Source of the DNA: Planctomycetota bacterium
Lineage (GTDB): Bacteria > Planctomycetota > UBA8742 > JACQVU01
DNA: 6,697 nucleotides
Reading direction: 5' to 3'
Assembly (NCBI GenBank): GCA_016209585.1
Contig: JACQVU010000528.1
Coordinates: 1-6,697 of the forward strand
This document shows, one piece after another, positions 1-5,863 of the stretch. The position numbers were made by a program, and so were the translations under genes. The notes under the pieces are model-generated. The model ran no database searches, was not told the DNA's origin, and worked only from the letters and a program-made list of their open reading frames with translations. The stretch's first letter is position 1; each line of letters begins with the position of its first letter.

Positions 1-877
1 CCTTCCAGGTGACGCCGCTGTCGATGGTGTACTCCACCGTGATCGAAATCTGGTTCCCGACGTCGGGGTCCGTGATGGTGTAGTCGATGAGCACCGCGTT
101 GCCGCCCACCGTGCTGGCGGGCGTGGTCACGGCCACCGACGGCGGCGTGTTGGTGGGCGCGGCCGTGTTATCGACCGTGAACGCGGCCGACACCGCCGGT
201 TGCGGCGTGCCGCCCTGGTTGTCGGCGGCGGTGAGACGCACCTTAACCATGTTCTTCACGCCCGCCGAGGCTGGAACGTTCACCACCGAGTCCCAGTGGT
301 AGGTGTAGGAGGTTCCCGGCGCGGTGGTTCCCGCCGTGAGATTGGCGCGCCCGCTGCCGCCCAGGCCGTCGGCGCAGGTCTGAAAGGTCGTTCCCCCGTC
401 GGTGGAGTACTCAGTCGTGAGGTTGACGGTGTCGCCCTCGGTATCGGAGACCTGGAAGGGGATCTGCACCTGGTTGCCCGATTTCGTGCCCGTGATGGCG
501 CCCAAGGTCACCACCGGCGCCTGGTTGGTGGCGGCGGCGGAGTTATCGACCGTGAACGCGCCGGTTTCCGAGGTGGCCGGCGTGCCGCCCTTGCCGTCGT
601 CGGCGGTGAGTTTGATGCGCACGTCGGTGGCCTTGACGCCGACGAGGTTCGCGCCCGACTTCCAGACGAAATTAAGGCCCGTTCCCGGCGAGATGCCCGT
701 GGCCACGCCGCTGGGGAAACCCACGATGTTGGCCGCCGTGTAGACCCCCACCGTGCCGCCCTTGAACTGCACGGTGAGGGTGCAGGGGTCGCTCTCGACG
801 TCGGTGAGATCGAACTTCACCGTGATGTCGCCCGCGCCCGCGGCCGGCGTCTGGACCGACACGGTGGGCGCGTTGTT
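1..877 (-). repeat. Tandem Ig-like domain repeats within the large surface protein
   Basis: The coding sequence repeats a domain of about 120 residues: residues 702-815, about 816-940, and about 941 to the window edge. Shared features are an N-terminal A-P-x-V (or P-P-S-V) entry, an acidic patch in the first half (TDVESDP, SDTEGDT, TDPDVGN), a V-R/K-x-x-L-T-A-D/A-D-x-x-G-G-T-P stretch and a closing FTVDN followed by an Ala/Thr/Asn linker. The acidic patches could bind calcium as in cadherin-like folds, but this is only an inference. The array continues past the left edge. Confidence 0.75.
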
Positions 878-2980
878 CTGGCCGTAGGTGTACCCCGCCG
901 CCAGCGAGCCGGAGAGCGCGGTGGTGCTGTTCGTGAGGATCACGTCCACCGGCCCGGCCGCCTTGCCCACCGGCAGCGCCGGCGCCGTGACCGTGGCGGT
1001 GTGGGGCGAGCCGGTGACGTTGTAGGCGGTGATAGTGGCCTGGTTTCCCGCGCCGAACTCCACCTTGGCCTCGGCCTGGGTGGCGGGGAAATTCGAGCCT
1101 TCGACCGTGACCGTGCCGCCGCCGGTGGTGGTGCCGGTGGAGGGGGTGACCTTGGTGATCACCGGGGGATCGGGGAGCGTGGTGCCGCTGGTGGCGAAGA
1201 GGTTCTCCAGCGGGCGGGTATCGGTGGTGGAGGCGGTGCCGTTGCTGACGAGGTTGGAGGTGTTGTAGGGCGCGAGCGTGTTCTGGATGAAACCCTTGAG
1301 CGCGGTCGGCAACTCGGTGGTGAGGACGGTGGCCGGCACCGTCACCGTGCCGATCTTCACGGGGCTGGCCGGGGACTGATCCTGGCCGTCGAACTTGCTG
1401 TCGATGGCGGCGTCGGTCCCGAGGGCGAGCGCCAGCGTGACCGAGTTGGGCGTCGTGGTCGCGTCCTTGAGGGCGAGCGCCGTGGCCGACAAGCCCGCCA
1501 GCACCGCGCCGGCCACGGCTTCCGGATCGGTCTGGACGTTGAGGTTGGTGATGCCCGGCTCGGCTGACAGGTGTTTCGCCTTGGTTGTCAGGAGGTCTCC
1601 GGTGAGATGGAAGGCCACCTTCACCTGGGCGTTGGCCGTGGCCGCCACCGACGCGATGCCCCCGCGGCTCGCGCGCGCCAGCGCCATTTTGGCGGCCAGC
1701 GTGGAAAGCGGCGTGATCACCAGGCCGCGCTGCGTCGTGGTGCTGTTCGTCACGTCGGGCAGAATGGCGCGAATCGCCTGGCTCGACGACAAAACGATGG
1801 CCGCGGCCCCCGGATTGGCGGCGATCTTCGGGTTGTTCTCCTCGTAGTAACTGCCCGACGCCACCTGCAACAGCAGCGTGCCCCGCGCCGTGCCGATGTT
1901 CAGCCCGCTGAAGACGCCGGCCGCATCGGTCAACGCCGTGGCCGCGGAGCCGCCCTTGAACACCGGCGTCAGAGTGCCGCCCTCCGCCACGGCGTACACC
2001 TCCACCGTGCCGGCGCTCACCGGCCCGCCGAACACCAGGCCGTCGAGCACGGCGTCGTCGCGGTACTCGAACGCCCCGGTCTTGGTGTTGGTCTGGCCGT
2101 CCGGGTTCGTCACCATCACGTCCGCCAGCCCGGGCGGGACCACCGGCGTGAAGCAGGCGATGCGCGCGGCGCTTTGCACCGTCACGCCGGTGGCGGTCTG
2201 GCCGCCGATTTTCACCGTCGCCCCGGCCTCGAAGTTGAACCCCGAGATGGTGATCGAGTCCCCCCCGCTCGCCGACCCGAACGCCGGCGAGATCGCGGAG
2301 ATCTGCGGCGGGAGCAGGTAACGGTATCCCGAGGCCAACGTGGCCGAAGTGCCGTCGGGATTGGTCACCGTCACCGCCACCGCGCCGGCCGACGAGGAAG
2401 GCACGGTGACCGTGATCTTGGTGGCGGTCACGGTCACGATGGTGGCCAGCACGGTCGAGAACTTCACCGTCGCGCCGGTCTTGAAGTTCGTGCCGACGAC
2501 ATCCACCTGCGTGCCGCCGCTCGTGGGGCCGATGTTGGGCGAAACGCTGGTCACCGTGGGCGGCGAGTAGACGGCCAGCGCCGTCGTCGACGTGCCGGAC
2601 TTTCCGTTCAGGCTGTTGGTCACGACGATTGACGCCGGCCCGGCGGAGACGTTGTTCGGCACGTTCACCGTGATCGTGGTGGTGGTGGCGGCCACCACCG
2701 CGGCGTTGGCGCCGTTGATCGTCACCGTCATGTTCCCCGGCGAGAAGTTCGTCCCCAGCACCTGCACCTGCTGGTTGGCAATCCCCGCCGAAATGCTCGA
2801 CGGGTTCACCCCGGTGATCGTCGGCGCGTCCACCGGCGGCGGAGGCGGGCCGATCATCGTTCCATTCACGGGCAGCCCGCCGCTCCCGCCGCCGCCCCCG
2901 CCGCCGACGCAGGCGACGGCGAACGCGGCGAGCAGCGCCGCGCAGGTGAGAACGATCCAGCGCGCTTGTGGTGTGGACAT
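1..2980 (-). CDS. Large IPT/TIG and Ig-like repeat protein, probable secreted lipoprotein (C-terminus outside window)
   Basis: The minus-strand frame is open from the ATG at 2980 to the window edge, giving 993 residues with no stop. Residues 1-23 form a signal peptide ending in A-V-A-Cys24, an acceptable but non-ideal lipobox (Ala at -3), followed by a glycine-rich linker. Three IPT/TIG domains follow at about 52-135, 138-220 and 221-305, each with the typical P-x-x-G and G-x-x-F pattern. Residues about 307-378 look like a carboxypeptidase-regulatory or transthyretin-like beta module (TDAAGVF, LLLQVASGSYYEE), followed by a largely helical part containing TPLSTLAAKMA near 421. A fourth IPT/TIG domain spans about 603-700. 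From 702 there are Ig-like repeats of about 120 residues, two ending in FTVDN (before about 815 and 940) and a third cut by the edge. The family is usually extracellular or surface-attached, with roles in adhesion or binding; the exact function is unknown. No upstream ATG exists before an in-frame stop at 3155-3157, and no clear Shine-Dalgarno is seen. It diverges from the flagellar genes, so a functional link is not implied. Confidence 0.9.
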   Translation of the reverse strand, partial: MSTPQARWIVLTCAALLAAFAVACVGGGGGGGSGGLPVNGTMIGPPPPPVDAPTITGVNPSSISAGIANQQVQVLGTNFSPGNMTVTINGANAAVVAATTTTITVNVPNNVSAGPASIVVTNSLNGKSGTSTTALAVYSPPTVTSVSPNIGPTSGGTQVDVVGTNFKTGATVKFSTVLATIVTVTATKITVTVPSSSAGAVAVTVTNPDGTSATLASGYRYLLPPQISAISPAFGSASGGDSITISGFNFEAGATVKIGGQTATGVTVQSAARIACFTPVVPPGLADVMVTNPDGQTNTKTGAFEYRDDAVLDGLVFGGPVSAGTVEVYAVAEGGTLTPVFKGGSAATALTDAAGVFSGLNIGTARGTLLLQVASGSYYEENNPKIAANPGAAAIVLSSSQAIRAILPDVTNSTTTQRGLVITPLSTLAAKMALARASRGGIASVAATANAQVKVAFHLTGDLLTTKAKHLSAEPGITNLNVQTDPEAVAGAVLAGLSATALALKDATTTPNSVTLALALGTDAAIDSKFDGQDQSPASPVKIGTVTVPATVLTTELPTALKGFIQNTLAPYNTSNLVSNGTASTTDTRPLENLFATSGTTLPDPPVITKVTPSTGTTTGGGTVTVEGSNFPATQAEAKVEFGAGNQATITAYNVTGSPHTATVTAPALPVGKAAGPVDVILTNSTTALSGSLAAGYTYGQNNAPTVSVQTPAAGAGDITVKFDLTDVESDPCTLTVQFKGGTVGVYTAANIVGFPSGVATGISPGTGLNFVWKSGANLVGVKATDVRIKLTADDGKGGTPATSETGAFTVDNSAAATNQAPVVTLGAITGTKSGNQVQIPFQVSDTEGDTVNLTTEYSTDGGTTFQTCADGLGGSGRANLTAGTTAPGTSYTYHWDSVVNVPASAGVKNMVKVRLTAADNQGGTPQPAVSAAFTVDNTAAPTNTPPSVAVTTPASTVGGNAVLIDYTITDPDVGNQISITVEYTIDSGVTWK

Positions 2981-3156
2981 AGGCGTTATGTGCCGGCGCG
3001 GACCAAATGCCGGTCTCCCTGGCGGACGAATGCCCGCGCCGCTTCCGACCGCTGAAGCGCCCAACGGCGACTCCCGGGACGATCCGGCGCGTTCATTCGA
3101 CCGCGATCTTCCAAATCTGTCCGCGACCCGGCCGGAGAACTCGCCAGTAGGACGTT

Positions 3157-3186
3157 ATTGTATAGGTTCCGTGCCTCTGGTCGCAA
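3157..3186 (-). promoter_or_regulatory. Candidate sigma-70-type promoter for the large surface protein
   Basis: Read on the minus strand, TTGCGA (3186-3181) and TACAAT (3162-3157) are separated by 18 bases and fit a housekeeping -35/-10 pair with few mismatches. Transcription would begin near 3150, leaving an untranslated leader of about 170 bases before the ATG at 2980. The region is otherwise GC-rich, which makes this AT-rich -10 stand out. No experimental support. Confidence 0.45.
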
Positions 3187-3194
3187 GGGCGAAT

Positions 3195-3300
3195 CGCGGG
3201 GCGCGGGGCTGGCGGAGTACCGCGGTGCTGGGTGCGGGGTGCTCGGATCCCAACCCCCAGCACCCAACCCCCAACCCCCAGCACCCAGCACCCAAAGGCG
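3195..3300. repeat. Intergenic heptad hairpin element, copy 1
   Basis: This and 5663-5738 are two copies of one element. Aligned from the left boundary, 33 of the first 38 bases agree, including an identical block GGCGGAGTACCGCGGTG (3211-3227). Then come 7-base units: TGCTGGG, TGCGGGG, TGCTCGG (3226-3246), a two-base AT, and seven units in complementary orientation of the form CCCARCM (3249-3297), ending in AAAGGCG. Left-arm bases 3224-3239 can pair with 3277-3292 at 15 of 16 positions, with a loop of about 37 bases. It lies between the two divergent gene starts and just upstream of the candidate minus-strand promoter. It encodes nothing convincing; its function is unknown. Confidence 0.85.
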
Positions 3301-3340
3301 GGGGGGGAATCGCTCGCGGGCTGACCGGTCGCTCACGCTT

Positions 3341-3373
3341 GTTTCTCCGCGAACCTCTGCGCCCTCTGCGGTT
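3341..3373. repeat. Short intergenic repeat fragment with 9-base period (CCTCTGCG units)
   Basis: CCTCTGCG occurs at 3354-3361 and again at 3363-3370, nine bases apart, preceded by TTTCTCCGCGAA. From memory this resembles a dispersed CTCTGCG-type intergenic repeat of planctomycete-like and other environmental genomes; that resemblance cannot be verified here. It sits in the untranslated region upstream of fliO. Confidence 0.5.
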
Positions 3374-3454
3374 GCACGCTCCCGGCTCGTGGCGGACCCT
3401 GCTTCCCCGTTCGGGCGTCCCACGACCGCGCGTCGCGATCTCGGCGGCCTTCGA

Positions 3455-3484
3455 TTTCCCCCGCCCGCGGGGGAGCGGTATACT
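3455..3484 (+). promoter_or_regulatory. Candidate promoter of fliO-fliP-fliQ with a palindrome in the spacer
   Basis: TATACT at 3479-3484 is a good -10 hexamer in a very GC-rich background. The best -35 position (TTTCCC, 3455-3460, 18-base spacing) is poor. A perfect inverted repeat, CCCCCGC-CC-GCGGGGG, occupies 3458-3473, where a regulator could bind. Transcription would start near 3491, about 50 bases before the fliO ATG. No match to a sigma-28 or sigma-54 flagellar promoter was recognised. Confidence 0.4.
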
Positions 3485-3543
3485 TCGTGCCTTGCCGCCC
3501 CGGCCGAAACACGCCAACCCGTGGGCAGCGGGCGAGATTCCTC

Positions 3544-4461
3544 ATGTCTCCACGGCTGACCATTCGCAACCCGCTGGTCGCCCTCGCGGCGCTGCTCGTG
3601 GTGGGCGTGGTCGTCACGCTCAGCGGCATCTACCGGCCCTTCGGCGGCGACGCCGACGACCGCCCCGCCGCCGCCCGCCCCGCCGCGGGAGCACGGGCTG
3701 GCGAGGCCCCGACCCCGCCAGCCGCCCCGGAACAGCCCGGCACGGCCACGGCCGAAGGCGGCGCGGACGGCCAGCCACTGTCGAAAGAACAGAAGAGGCT
3801 GGCGGATGAGCAGGCGAGGATCGAGCGGAACAAGGCGGCGCAGAACAAGCCGATCCTGTCGAGCCGGGCCGAGCAGCCGGCCGGCTCGCCGGAGAGCGGC
3901 GCGACGCCCCCCGCCGGCGACGCGCGCCCCGGGGCGCCCCGGACGGCCGCCCCCGCCGGCGTGCTGGAGGCCATGCTCAACCTGATCCTGCTCACCGTGG
4001 TGATGGTCGCGGTGCTGTTTTTCGTGGTGTGGGCGTTCCGGAAACTTTTCCCGAGCACGCGAAAATTCTTCGCCAGCCCGCTGGTGGTGGTGTTGGGGCG
4101 CAACTACATTTCATCGCGCCAGTCCATCCTGCTGCTCCGCGTGGGCGGCAAGGTTCTGGTGGTGGGGGTGACGGGCGACCGCATGACGACGTTGACCGAG
4201 ATCACCGACCCCGATACCGTGGCCCGCTTCACGGCCGAGGAGGCGTCGCGGCGGGAGGGATCGCTGCAGCAGACCTTCGCGGGCGTCATTCGGGAGGCCC
4301 AGACGCGCTTCCTCAAACGCAAAGGCGCCGACAGCGCCGACCTGGAGCGCGTGCTGGAGGACGAGGCGGAGGCGCCAACGCCGGCTTCCGCCGGCGCGGA
4401 CGCCGGTGATCCGGTGGGCGCGGGGGCGGCGCCGGGGCGGGAGAGGGAGGGGCGGCGGTGA
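3544..4461 (+). CDS. fliO: Flagellar biosynthetic protein FliO
   Basis: FliO is a small membrane protein that stabilises FliP during assembly of the flagellar type III export gate. This one has 305 residues. An N-terminal hydrophobic segment (about 11-30) is a signal anchor or signal peptide. It is followed by a long Ala/Pro/Gly-rich, probably periplasmic linker (about 33-138) containing a charged stretch (KEQKRLADEQARIERNK). A second membrane segment lies at about 144-164. The conserved cytoplasmic FliO domain follows, with LGRNYISSRQSILLLRVGGK from residue 184, then VVGVTGDRMTTLTEI and DPDTVARF. The C-terminal tail is acidic then Ala/Gly-rich. The ATG at 3544 is chosen because it places the hydrophobic segment close to the N-terminus; the frame stays open 19 codons upstream to another ATG at 3487, which would add a basic non-conserved extension and would overlap the presumed start of transcription. 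It is much longer than enterobacterial FliO (about 120 residues), mainly from the linker. Its stop overlaps the fliP start. Confidence 0.88.
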   Translation: MSPRLTIRNPLVALAALLVVGVVVTLSGIYRPFGGDADDRPAAARPAAGARAGEAPTPPAAPEQPGTATAEGGADGQPLSKEQKRLADEQARIERNKAAQNKPILSSRAEQPAGSPESGATPPAGDARPGAPRTAAPAGVLEAMLNLILLTVVMVAVLFFVVWAFRKLFPSTRKFFASPLVVVLGRNYISSRQSILLLRVGGKVLVVGVTGDRMTTLTEITDPDTVARFTAEEASRREGSLQQTFAGVIREAQTRFLKRKGADSADLERVLEDEAEAPTPASAGADAGDPVGAGAAPGREREGRR

Positions 4462-5330
4462 CCTTTTTGCGCTGGCTTCTGGTGCAGCGGGCCTTTCTGG
4501 CCGAGGCCGGGCCGATCTTCGACCTCGCCGCGCGCAAGCGTGGCGTCTATGGCCGCGCGGCGCGCGCGACGGCGATCGCCGGCGTGGTCCTGCTGGCGCT
4601 GGCCGTCGCCGCGCCGCTGGCGGGGGCGCAGGAACTGCCGGTGTTCGGCGACTCGCTGGTGAAGTCGTCGTCGAACCCGAGGGACGTTTCGGTGACGCTC
4701 CAGGTTCTCGGCCTGATGACCATTCTCACGCTGGCTCCGTCGATCTTCGTGGCCTGCACGTCGTTCGTGCGCATCTTCGTGGTCTTCAACTTCATCAAGC
4801 GGGCGCTCTCGGTGCAGGAGGTTCCGCCGGCGCCGGTGGTGAGCGCCTTCGCCATCATTCTCACCTTTTTAATCATGAAGCCCACCTTCACGGAGATGAA
4901 GGAGACGGCGCTGATCCCGTACATGGAAGAGCGCATCACGTTCACCGAGGCCTACCACAACGCCCGCATTCCCCTGCGGGAGTTCATGTTCGATCAGACC
5001 CGGGAGAGCGACCTGCGCCTCTTCCTGGAACTCTCCGGCGAAGACGTGCCGGAGAAGGGCACCACCCGCGGGCGCATCTCCACCTCGGTGGTGGTCCCGG
5101 CCTTCATGGTGAGCGAGATGCGCCGCGGCTTCGAAATGGGCTTCGCGCTCTATCTCCCCTTCCTGGTGATTGACATGGTGGTCGCCAGCACGCTCATCTC
5201 CATGGGCATGATGGTGTTGCCGCCCATCTTCATCTCGCTGCCGTTCAAATTGCTCCTGTTCGTCATCGTCGACGGCTGGGCGCAACTCACCAAGTCCGTC
5301 GTGCTCTCGTTCAAGCCCCCGCCCATTTGA
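4458..5330 (+). CDS. fliP: Flagellar biosynthetic protein FliP (export gate subunit)
   Basis: FliP oligomerises with FliQ and FliR to form the core of the flagellar type III export gate in the inner membrane. This 290-residue protein has a basic N-terminal stretch, a signal-peptide-like hydrophobic segment (about 38-57, A-G-A then Gln58) and the FliP domain from about 77. Family landmarks are LAPSIFVACTSFVRI (92-106), P-L-R-E-F-M-x-x-Q-T-R-E (172-183), PAFMVSEMRRGFEMGF (from 214), LVIDMVVAS (from 236), MGMMVLPP, ISLPFKLLLF and VDGWAQLTKS near the C-terminus. The usual A-L-G-T-Q-Q-x-P-P-N segment reads ALSVQEVPPAP here (116-126). The start is GTG, overlapping the fliO stop as GTGA (4458-4461), consistent with translational coupling. 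No in-frame ATG lies nearer the signal segment, so about 30 residues precede it, which is longer than usual. Confidence 0.95.
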   Translation: MTFLRWLLVQRAFLAEAGPIFDLAARKRGVYGRAARATAIAGVVLLALAVAAPLAGAQELPVFGDSLVKSSSNPRDVSVTLQVLGLMTILTLAPSIFVACTSFVRIFVVFNFIKRALSVQEVPPAPVVSAFAIILTFLIMKPTFTEMKETALIPYMEERITFTEAYHNARIPLREFMFDQTRESDLRLFLELSGEDVPEKGTTRGRISTSVVVPAFMVSEMRRGFEMGFALYLPFLVIDMVVASTLISMGMMVLPPIFISLPFKLLLFVIVDGWAQLTKSVVLSFKPPPI

Positions 5331-5347
5331 TCTGACCCCCACGCGCC

Positions 5348-5650
5348 ATGCACCTGATTCTCCTCCAGGCCTCGAGCGACGAAGTGCAGGCGGCCATCGA
5401 CCTCGGCCGCAGCGCCATTGAACTCACCTTCTGGCTCGCCCTGCCGCTGCTGGCGGTGGGGTTGATCGTGGGCGTGATCGTCTCCATTCTGCAGGCCGCC
5501 ACCTCGCTGCAGGAGCAGACCTTGACGTTCGTCCCGAAAATGGCCGCCGTGGCGATCGTGCTCATCTACATCTTCCCCTGGCTCGTGAACCGGCTCTCGG
5601 AATACATGGTGCAACTGTTCGACAAGTTGCCGGCGCTCATCAGCCGGTAG
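5348..5650 (+). CDS. fliQ: Flagellar biosynthetic protein FliQ (export gate subunit)
   Basis: FliQ is a two-helix membrane protein that packs around FliP and FliR in the flagellar export gate. The 100-residue product matches the family over nearly its full length, with about ten extra residues (typical length near 89). Helix 1 spans about 24-46 (FWLALPLLAVGLIVGVIVSI) and begins after the conserved A-x-D-L-G-R. The conserved cytoplasmic loop is QAATSLQEQTLTFVPK (49-64). Helix 2 spans about 65-83, followed by PWLVNRL. ATG 5348 follows the fliP stop by 17 bases (TCTGACCCCCACGCGCC) with no recognisable Shine-Dalgarno, so coupling to fliP translation is likely. No fliR follows; the next 213 bases are repeats and then a gene of another family. 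Confidence 0.95.
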   Translation: MHLILLQASSDEVQAAIDLGRSAIELTFWLALPLLAVGLIVGVIVSILQAATSLQEQTLTFVPKMAAVAIVLIYIFPWLVNRLSEYMVQLFDKLPALISR

Positions 5651-5660
5651 CGGACCTCGG

Positions 5661-5745
5661 GGCGTGGGACGAGGGGCGGGCGGAGTACCGCGGTGTTGGG
5701 TGTTGGGCCCAGCACCCAACACCCAGCACCCAAAGGCGTGGGACG
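5661..5745. repeat. 11-base direct repeat flanking heptad element copy 2
   Basis: GGCGTGGGACG occurs at 5661-5671 and again at 5735-5745, bracketing the heptad hairpin in the same orientation. The spacing and position could reflect a duplication made on insertion, or simply the repetitive ends of the element itself, since both copies overlap its conserved margins. Copy 1 has only a 7-base GAATCGC pair (3191-3197 and 3307-3313) in comparable positions. Confidence 0.6.
5663..5738. repeat. Intergenic heptad hairpin element, copy 2 (possible terminator of the fli cluster)
   Basis: This is the second copy of the element at 3195-3300, in the same orientation. It has the conserved block GGCGGAGTACCGCGGTG (5679-5695), two left-arm heptads TGTTGGG TGTTGGG (5694-5707), and four right-arm heptads CCCAGCA, CCCAACA, CCCAGCA, CCCAAAG (5708-5735). 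Bases 5692-5707 pair with 5708-5723 with a single G-U wobble, giving a long stem with almost no loop. It starts 12 bases after the fliQ stop. A transcript could fold here and terminate or be stabilised, but there is no T-tract, so it is not a classical intrinsic terminator. Confidence 0.85.
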
Positions 5746-5762
5746 GCGCCTGCCCCATGCCC

Positions 5763-5863
5763 ACGTTCCCGCGTTCTCACGTTCCCACCTTCCCTCGTTC
5801 CTTCCTTCCTTCGCCTGTCTCCCCATCTCCCCATCTCCCCGTCTCCTTGTCTCCCTGTCCCTC
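5763..5863. repeat. Pyrimidine-rich tract with 8-base period, directly upstream of the FGE-domain gene
   Basis: The first half is built of units ACGTTCCC, GCGTTCTC, ACGTTCCC, ACCTTCCC, TCGTTCCT (5763-5802) plus TTCC steps. The second half is built of TCTCCCCA, TCTCCCCA, TCTCCCCG, TCTCCTTG, TCTCCCTG (5818-5857) and a partial TCCCTC that abuts the ATG at 5864. The strand is almost free of purines in the second half. It therefore offers no Shine-Dalgarno to the downstream gene. Copy number could vary by slippage, and such a mirror-like polypyrimidine stretch could adopt non-B DNA; both are inferences. Confidence 0.8.

Noticed and set aside
200..1567. Long plus-strand open frame (455 codons) opposite the large surface protein
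   Set aside because: Its translation is rich in Arg, Gly and His with no recognisable domain, typical of the antisense of GC-rich coding DNA. The minus strand there encodes clear IPT and Ig-like domains.
1571..2632. Plus-strand open frame of 353 codons
   Set aside because: Same Arg/His-rich antisense character; it lies wholly opposite the minus-strand surface protein.
2981..3150. Possible riboswitch in the long leader of the surface-protein gene
   Set aside because: No conserved riboswitch core was recognised by eye; the length alone is not evidence.
3249..3297. Possible CRISPR array in the heptad region
   Set aside because: The units are contiguous 7-base repeats without unique spacers of CRISPR length.
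2592..3809. Plus-strand open frame of 405 codons crossing the intergenic region into fliO
   Set aside because: It runs antisense through the lipoprotein start, through the heptad repeat and out of frame into fliO, with no coherent domain.
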